64,000 nucleotides of DNA from Aeriscardovia aeriphila (GTDB lineage: Bacteria > Actinomycetota > Actinomycetes > Actinomycetales > Bifidobacteriaceae): contig NZ_MWWU01000004.1 of assembly GCF_002259595.1 (NCBI RefSeq), positions 57,548 through 121,547 on the forward strand, in the 5' to 3' direction. The notes below the pieces were generated by a model that was not told where the DNA came from, made no database searches, and saw only the letters and a list, made by a program, of their open reading frames with translations. This document shows, piece after piece, positions 59,610 through 64,000 of the stretch (positions are counted from its first letter, which is position 1; every line of letters begins with the position of its first letter). Position numbers and translations under genes: made by a program.

Positions 59610-60896
59610 TTACTGAGCCTCCTTAAACACCGAGTTCGAGAAGGTTTCAAAGTCGTAACCCTTCTCGCCCTGGTCGGCAATATCGACGCCCAAAACCTCA
59701 TCACGGTCAGCAATACGCCAGCCCACCGTCTTCTCCAAAACGAAGGCGATCACTGCCGTCCACACGCCAGCCCAGAGGAACACCACCACAATTTCGACGA
59801 GCTCAGCCACCAGCAAGCCCACACCACCACCAGTGAGCAAGCCACCCTTCTGAGCAAACAAACCGTTGGCGAGCAGGCCAATAACCGCACCCACGCCAGC
59901 AATGGCAACAACGTCGAAGGAATCGTCATAGTTCAAACGGTACTTCCACGAAACCGCGGAAGAGCAGGCAACACCCGCGATGAAGCCGATCAGAACAGTC
60001 CACAGAGGGTTCAAAGAATCAGCGGCAGCACAAACCGCAGCCATGCCACTCAGAATTCCTGAAATCGCACCCAAAGCGGTGAAATGACGGTTACGCAGCC
60101 TGTCAATCATGAGCCATCCCCAACACGAGGCAGAGCAAGCCAACAGCATCGAGAGAACCGTGTAAACAGCCGTGCCATTACCCGAGTGGACGTGACCCGC
60201 CACAAAGCCCATAAAACCAACAAAAGCCAGGGCCACACCAAAGAAGGACAACGTCAAACTATGCGGCTTGAGCGGGGTGACGTGGAAAGTGCGACGACGG
60301 CCAATAATCAACACGATTGCGAGCGCAGACACGGCAGCCGAAAGCCACACCACACCAGAACCAGCGAGATCATGCGCGCCAGAACCCAAAGCCTGGGACA
60401 GCGGGCCCGTCGCAGAAAGCAAGCCCGAGCGCGACCAAAGCATATGAGCCACAGGAGCATAAACGATGTTCACCCAAAAAACCACGAAAACAGCCCACGC
60501 GCTGAACTTAATCCGCTCCGCCAAAGCGCCAGAAATCAACACCACCGCAAGGCAGGCGACCGTCATCTCAAAAAGCACATCAGCCAAACGCGGGTAGCTC
60601 GCACCCGTCGGCATCACCGAGAGGAAAGCCCCATTTTTCAAGGCAATGCTGTCACGCAGCAAGAAGCCGGAAGCAGGGTCGCCCACCACTCCCACAACAT
60701 CTGAGCCGCCAAAAGCGAGCGACCACGCCCACAACACCCACACCAAGCACGTGGTGACGATGCCGCCCAGCATGAGCATTCCCATGTTCAGCACCGACTT
60801 GACGCGAGCCAAACCCATGTAATACAGGCCCACTCCCACCGTCGTGAGCATGGAAAGCACGCTTGCTACGAGCAGCCATACAGTTGTGATATTCAT
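59610..60896 (-). CDS. amt: Ammonium transporter, divergent (second twin-His missing)
   Basis: A 428-residue Amt/Mep/Rh protein with about 11 membrane helices. The first pore His is seen in VYAPVAHMLW. The second of the pair, expected in 'DVFGVHGVGG', reads DVVAIAGVGA, so it is Ala here. The usual DFAGG-VVH segment is DLAGSGVVW, and the FQ before the Phe gate is FE. Most other family positions hold (ISGALAERIKF). It is coupled to glnK, which suggests it still interacts with PII. It may be a low-conductance transporter or an ammonium sensor. AGGGGAGG precedes the ATG. Confidence 0.9.
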   Translation of the reverse strand: MNITTVWLLVASVLSMLTTVGVGLYYMGLARVKSVLNMGMLMLGGIVTTCLVWVLWAWSLAFGGSDVVGVVGDPASGFLLRDSIALKNGAFLSVMPTGASYPRLADVLFEMTVACLAVVLISGALAERIKFSAWAVFVVFWVNIVYAPVAHMLWSRSGLLSATGPLSQALGSGAHDLAGSGVVWLSAAVSALAIVLIIGRRRTFHVTPLKPHSLTLSFFGVALAFVGFMGFVAGHVHSGNGTAVYTVLSMLLACSASCWGWLMIDRLRNRHFTALGAISGILSGMAAVCAAADSLNPLWTVLIGFIAGVACSSAVSWKYRLNYDDSFDVVAIAGVGAVIGLLANGLFAQKGGLLTGGGVGLLVAELVEIVVVFLWAGVWTAVIAFVLEKTVGWRIADRDEVLGVDIADQGEKGYDFETFSNSVFKEAQ

Positions 60897-60915
60897 AATC
60901 CTCCCCTAGTGCTGC

Positions 60916-62262
60916 TTAGCCTAAAATGCCGTCGACGAAACCAGCAGGGTCGAACACAGCAAGGTCATCCGGGCCCTCGCCCAGGCCGACGAGCTTGACC
61001 GGAACGCCCAGCTTGTTTTGAACGGAAATGACGATGCCACCCTTGGCAGAGCCATCCAGCTTGGTGAGCACAACGCCCGTAATTCCAATCGCCTCAGCGA
61101 ACACCTCGGCCTGAGTCATGCCGTTTTGGCCAGTGGTGGCGTCCAACACGAGCAGGACTTCCTGAACAGGAGTGAGCTTTTCGATGACGCGGCGGATTTT
61201 GCCGAGCTCGTCCATGAGGTTGCGCTTGTTTTGCAGGCGGCCGGCGGTGTCGACGATGAGCACGTCAGCCTTGTCGTTGAGCGCTTTTTGAGCGGCGTCG
61301 TAGGCAACAGATGCTGGGTCTGCGCCATCCTTGTCGGAACGCACCACTTCGATGCCGGACTGTGCGGCCCAGGTGGCGAGCTGGTCGGCTGCTGCTGCTC
61401 GGAAGGTGTCGGCGGCGGCGAGAACGACGTGGCGGCCTTCAGCGACGAAGAGGCGGCCGAGCTTGCCTGCGGTTGTGGTTTTGCCGGTGCCGTTGACGCC
61501 GACCATGATGATGACGTGCAGCGGGTGGGCTTGCTCAGCGGCTCCTGGCTCTGCTGGCTCGTTGTTGCTCAGCGCTTCGAGACTGCGGTCAGTGTCGCGG
61601 CCCACGGCATCCAGCAAGCGCTCGCGCAACATGTCGCGCACTTCCTCGGCAGAGCGAGTACCTTGCGCGCGAGAATCTTGGCGCAGTTCATCGACAATTT
61701 TTTCGGAAGCTTCCGCACCCACATCGGCCAGAAGCAAAGTGTCCTCAACGTCTTCCCAATCTTCCTCGCTCAAGTGGTCGCGCGAAAGGATGGAGAACAA
61801 AGCTTTTCCAAAAGGATTAGCAGAATGCGCCAGCTTGGAGCGCAGGCGAACGAGGCGGCTCTGTGAGTTCTCCGGCTTGACGATTTCTTGCTTGACTGGA
61901 GCTTCTGGCTGTGGCTGAGCAGCGGTCTCGGGCTGAGCTGCAGCTTCTGGCTTGGCTGCTTCTGGCTGAGCTGCTAGTTCAGCTTCTGGCTGTGGCTCTG
62001 CCGTTTGCTGTGGCTCAGCCGTTTGCTGTGGCTCAGCCTTTGGTTTGTTCTCAGTTGCTGCCACAGCCTGTGCCTCAGCCTCTTGTTTGTGCTCAGCGTC
62101 CTGAGGCTCACCTTCAGCCGCAGCAGTCGCTTCACTTGCTTCAACGGCAGGCTTTTCGCCGGTCTGAGCCCCCTTATGCGCGCTCTTCGCGATGACGACA
62201 CCAATAATGGCGACAACAACAATAACCCCCAGGATTATCAAGAGGGTAGTAGTCAGATCCAT
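60916..62262 (-). CDS. ftsY: Signal recognition particle receptor FtsY
   Basis: A 448-residue SRP GTPase that docks ribosome-SRP complexes at the membrane. An N-terminal membrane helix (about residues 6-24) is followed by a ~110-residue acidic Ala/Glu/Gln/Pro-rich linker with tandem AEPQQT and AQPE units (DNA repeat near 61991-62035). Then comes the NG domain: G1 GVNGTGKTTTAGKLG, DTFRAAAADQ, DTAGRLQNKRNLMDELGKI and TKLDGSAKGG. The start at 62262 has GAAAGG six bases upstream. It lies 19 bp before amt on the same strand and may be co-transcribed. A GATTATCA octamer (62233) lies in the membrane-helix codons. Confidence 0.95.
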   Translation of the reverse strand: MDLTTTLLIILGVIVVVAIIGVVIAKSAHKGAQTGEKPAVEASEATAAAEGEPQDAEHKQEAEAQAVAATENKPKAEPQQTAEPQQTAEPQPEAELAAQPEAAKPEAAAQPETAAQPQPEAPVKQEIVKPENSQSRLVRLRSKLAHSANPFGKALFSILSRDHLSEEDWEDVEDTLLLADVGAEASEKIVDELRQDSRAQGTRSAEEVRDMLRERLLDAVGRDTDRSLEALSNNEPAEPGAAEQAHPLHVIIMVGVNGTGKTTTAGKLGRLFVAEGRHVVLAAADTFRAAAADQLATWAAQSGIEVVRSDKDGADPASVAYDAAQKALNDKADVLIVDTAGRLQNKRNLMDELGKIRRVIEKLTPVQEVLLVLDATTGQNGMTQAEVFAEAIGITGVVLTKLDGSAKGGIVISVQNKLGVPVKLVGLGEGPDDLAVFDPAGFVDGILG

Positions 62263-62307
62263 GTTCAACCTTTCGTGAAGTTCACTCGCGCGAGCGACAA
62301 GCAGCGC

Positions 62308-62326
62308 TGATAATCTGGAGAAATTC
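62308..62326 (-). repeat. GATTATCA element between the small membrane gene and ftsY
   Basis: GCGCTGATAATCTGGAGAAAT (octamer 62308-62315, shown with its flanks) lies in the 69-bp gap after the stop codon of the upstream gene. Confidence 0.8.
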
Positions 62327-62331
62327 GGGGC

Positions 62332-62700
62332 TTAAGCCTGAGGGTGAGAGGTGTGCGACACGAGATTAGCAAGCTCACCATTGGCCACCTTCTCCTCAGC
62401 CGTTTGACGAGAGAAGGCGTGCAGCTCAACCACCGAACCGGAGGTCTGCACAACAGAGCGATCCTGCGCAGTAGCGCCATGACGGACGTCTTTACTCGGG
62501 GCGAGGGCCATCTGAGTGGCAATCACGCGTCCGTTACGCCTATTCTTCTGCTGCCTCATCGCCTTACGCTGCAGCCATTCAAAAGTGTCCGGCACGCGCG
62601 AGGAGAGCCCGTTGTTCACCGACTCCATCTTTGCCAAGGCAAGCACGAGCAGAAGCAGTGCGATAATCGCGCCAATCCAGCCAAGAATTAAGTAAATCAC
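62332..62700 (-). CDS. Small single-pass membrane protein, unknown function
   Basis: A 122-residue protein. It begins with one strongly hydrophobic helix (YLILGWIGAIIALLLLVLAL, about residues 3-22), followed by a basic region (RKAMRQQKNRRNG) and a polar C-terminal part. No known family is recognised. The GTG start at 62700 follows AAGAGG closely. It lies on the same strand as ftsY, just upstream, and may share its transcript. Coding is supported by length and composition but not by a motif. Confidence 0.6.
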   Translation of the reverse strand: MIYLILGWIGAIIALLLLVLALAKMESVNNGLSSRVPDTFEWLQRKAMRQQKNRRNGRVIATQMALAPSKDVRHGATAQDRSVVQTSGSVVELHAFSRQTAEEKVANGELANLVSHTSHPQA

Positions 62701-62927
62701 ACCTCTTATTCTGCCACAGAAGGTCCTCCCTGTTCACAGCTGGCTCACACGCCTGACAATTCGCCGGTTTGCAGGGTTACCGGCCAGCCTCGTCGGCCAA
62801 GCTCCTGGCCGGACGCGCTCCCCCACCGCAAGCCGGCGCACCACCCAGGCGCCCGCCGCCCTCGCGCTCTGGGCAGGTTCGCCTCTAGTATGAGAGCAAG
62901 TAAGGAAGCTTGGAGAAATGAGGAATT
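62701..62927. other. GC-rich divergent promoter region of dcd
   Basis: No gene. TAGTAT (about 62886-62891) is a likely -10 for dcd. Several GC-rich inverted segments around CCGG are present (62768-62812). Confidence 0.45.
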
Positions 62928-63509
62928 ATGCTTCTCAGCGATCGTGATATTCGCGCCCGCGTGGACATGGGCGATATTGAGCTCGACCCCTTCACTCCTG
63001 AGATGATCCAGCCAGCTTCCATCGACGTGCGCCTCGACCGCTTCTTCCGCGTTTTCAACGATCGCCAGTACACCTACGTCGACCCTGCGGAGGACCAAGG
63101 CGAGCTGACCGAGCAGTTTAGCGTTGCGCAAGGCGAGCCTTGGATTTTGCACCCGGGCGAGTTCGTTTTGGGCTCGACCCTCGAGCGCGTCCACATTTCC
63201 AGCCAGATTGCCGCCCGTTTGGAAGGCAAGAGTTCGCTGGGCCGTTTGGGCATCCTCACCCATTCGACGGCCGGCTTTATTGACCCTGGTTTCAACGGTT
63301 ACATCACCTTGGAGCTGTCGAACGTCAGCCCGCTTCCCGTCAAGCTCTGGCCCGGCATGAAGATTGGCCAAATCTGCTTCTTTGAGCTCTCTTCCCCAGC
63401 CGAGCACCCTTATGGTTCGCAGGCTTTGGGCTCGCATTACCAGGGCCAGCGCGGCCCGACACCTTCCCGCTCGTACCAGAACTTCTATAAGGCTCCTTTT
63501 GCCGAGTAG
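62928..63509 (+). CDS. dcd: dCTP deaminase
   Basis: A 193-residue trimeric nucleotide deaminase that converts dCTP to dUTP, or directly to dUMP in many actinobacterial forms. Visible motifs: [40 protein letters not shown] with the catalytic Glu just before it in ARLEGKSSL, and [13 protein letters not shown]. The C-terminal tail ([20 protein letters not shown]) closes over the nucleotide. Its length and the HSTAG segment fit either form; the dUMP-forming type is common in actinobacteria. Confidence 0.95.
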   Translation: MLLSDRDIRARVDMGDIELDPFTPEMIQPASIDVRLDRFFRVFNDRQYTYVDPAEDQGELTEQFSVAQGEPWILHPGEFVLGSTLERVHISSQIAARLEGKSSLGRLGILTHSTAGFIDPGFNGYITLELSNVSPLPVKLWPGMKIGQICFFELSSPAEHPYGSQALGSHYQGQRGPTPSRSYQNFYKAPFAE

Positions 63510-63532
63510 GTTCGAATGGTACAGTTCGAATT

Positions 63533-63558
63533 TCTTGAGATTATCAGCGCGATTATCA
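63533..63558 (-). repeat. Double GATTATCA element supplying the copY-like stop codon
   Basis: TTTCTTGAGATTATCAGC is followed by a second copy in the same direction (octamers 63539-63546 and 63551-63558). The TGA of the second copy on the minus strand is the stop codon of the copY-like gene. A further copy lies within that gene (63657-63664). Confidence 0.9.
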
Positions 63559-64000
63559 GTGCGCCGCACCCTCGTGCTCGTCGCACTCGCCCGGCAGGCA
63601 GTCGCAGTCAATAGTTTCTGGCGCTGTTTCGCGCTTGTTCTCTATTACTTTTGTGAGATTATCAAGGTCACCTCTGGTCATCTGCATACGCTCAATGAGT
63701 TCAATGAGCACTGAGCCGCGCTTCATAGCGCACATGGAGTTGAACAGCTGTACAGCTTGGTCGCGCATGGCTTCTTTCTCTGCCACGGTTGGTGTGTAGA
63801 GGAAGCCGCGCTGGCCTTCGACGCTTTTCGTTGTGAGAATTCCCTTGCTGACGAGGCGGCGAAGCAGAGTTTTGGTGGTCGACTCGGACCACTGACTTTT
63901 CTTGGACATGTTTTCCACGAGAGTTTTGGCTTTGCTGGGCCCTTCGGTCCACACCACTCTCATCAGCTCCCACTCGGAGGGGGAGATCAGGGAAACTTCT
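63556..64000 (-). CDS. CopY/BlaI-family repressor, likely copper-responsive (5' end outside window)
   Basis: The visible 148 codons run off the right edge, since the frame stays open as EVSLISPSEWELMRVVW, the normal near-start of CopY/BlaI winged-helix repressors. The recognition part is WSESTTKTLLRRLVSKGILTT. The C-terminus ends CDCLPGECDEHEGAAH: three Cys in a C-x-C-x4-C pattern, where CopY of enterococci has C-x-C-x4-C-x-C, so the fourth ligand may be His or acidic. This points to Cu(I) sensing and control of a copper exporter, probably outside the window to the right. The stop codon is provided by the dispersed element. Confidence 0.85.
   Translation of the reverse strand, partial: EVSLISPSEWELMRVVWTEGPSKAKTLVENMSKKSQWSESTTKTLLRRLVSKGILTTKSVEGQRGFLYTPTVAEKEAMRDQAVQLFNSMCAMKRGSVLIELIERMQMTRGDLDNLTKVIENKRETAPETIDCDCLPGECDEHEGAAH

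Noticed and set aside
1951..63664. Reading the GATTATCA copies as an insertion sequence or MITE
   Set aside because: Copies are too short, lack a conserved interior and target-site duplications, and occur singly as well as in palindromes.

Overview
The window looks like a chromosomal segment of a bifidobacterium or close relative (family Bifidobacteriaceae). This is inferred from moderate-to-high GC content, actinobacterial gene types and gene order, and not from a database match. Pointers are the zwf-opcA-pgl cluster with gnd close by, MurT-GatD, a FimA-type pilus operon with class C sortase, a fused OppDF ATPase, an OpcA assembly protein, paired crcB genes and several apparently leaderless promoters. 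No rRNA, tRNA, CRISPR array, insertion sequence or prophage was seen. Both ends cut genes: an NmrA-like protein on the left and a CopY-type repressor on the right.

Layout. 1-7 kb: an amidohydrolase, then a MarR-regulated heterodimeric ABC exporter. 7-8.2 kb: a gene-poor stretch with a candidate small structured RNA and a T-rich short-repeat array. 8.2-16.5 kb (minus strand): an L-2-hydroxyisocaproate-type dehydrogenase and a three-gene sortase pilus operon (tip adhesin, backbone pilin, sortase C). 16.5-27.5 kb: two MFS exporters, a membrane-anchored hemagglutinin-like protein, a divergent MerR/alcohol dehydrogenase pair, a metal P-type ATPase behind a long structured leader, and an HD-domain protein. 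27.6-36.4 kb: the oxidative pentose phosphate genes (zwf, opcA, pgl, gnd), yccF and a Kup potassium transporter. 36.5-46 kb (minus): metG-tatD and an oligopeptide transporter operon (oppB, oppC, oppDF, oppA). 46-53.4 kb: two poorly known proteins, rsmI, an ECF-type membrane protein behind a multi-hairpin leader, a sirtuin, an orphan FtsX-like permease and two crcB genes. 53.5-64 kb: purA, murT-gatD, dnaB, amt-glnK, ftsY, a small membrane protein, dcd and the copY-like gene.

The strongest unexplained signal is a dispersed element with core GATTATCA (reverse TGATAATC). I counted 39 exact octamers in 64 kb, where about two would be expected by chance. It is often extended to TTCTTGAGATTATCAGCGC, often doubled into a perfect or near-perfect palindrome, and is concentrated between genes and just after stop codons. 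It behaves like a genome-wide signal, comparable in form to DNA-uptake sequences, rather than a mobile element.

The second point of interest is the pilus locus. The tip adhesin appears to carry a nested block of Ig-like domains plus a starch-binding-like (CBM25/26-type) module inside a SpaA domain. Its promoter region holds an almost ideal LacI-family operator and a G7 tract, which suggests sugar-controlled and possibly phase-variable adhesion to starch or a similar glucan.
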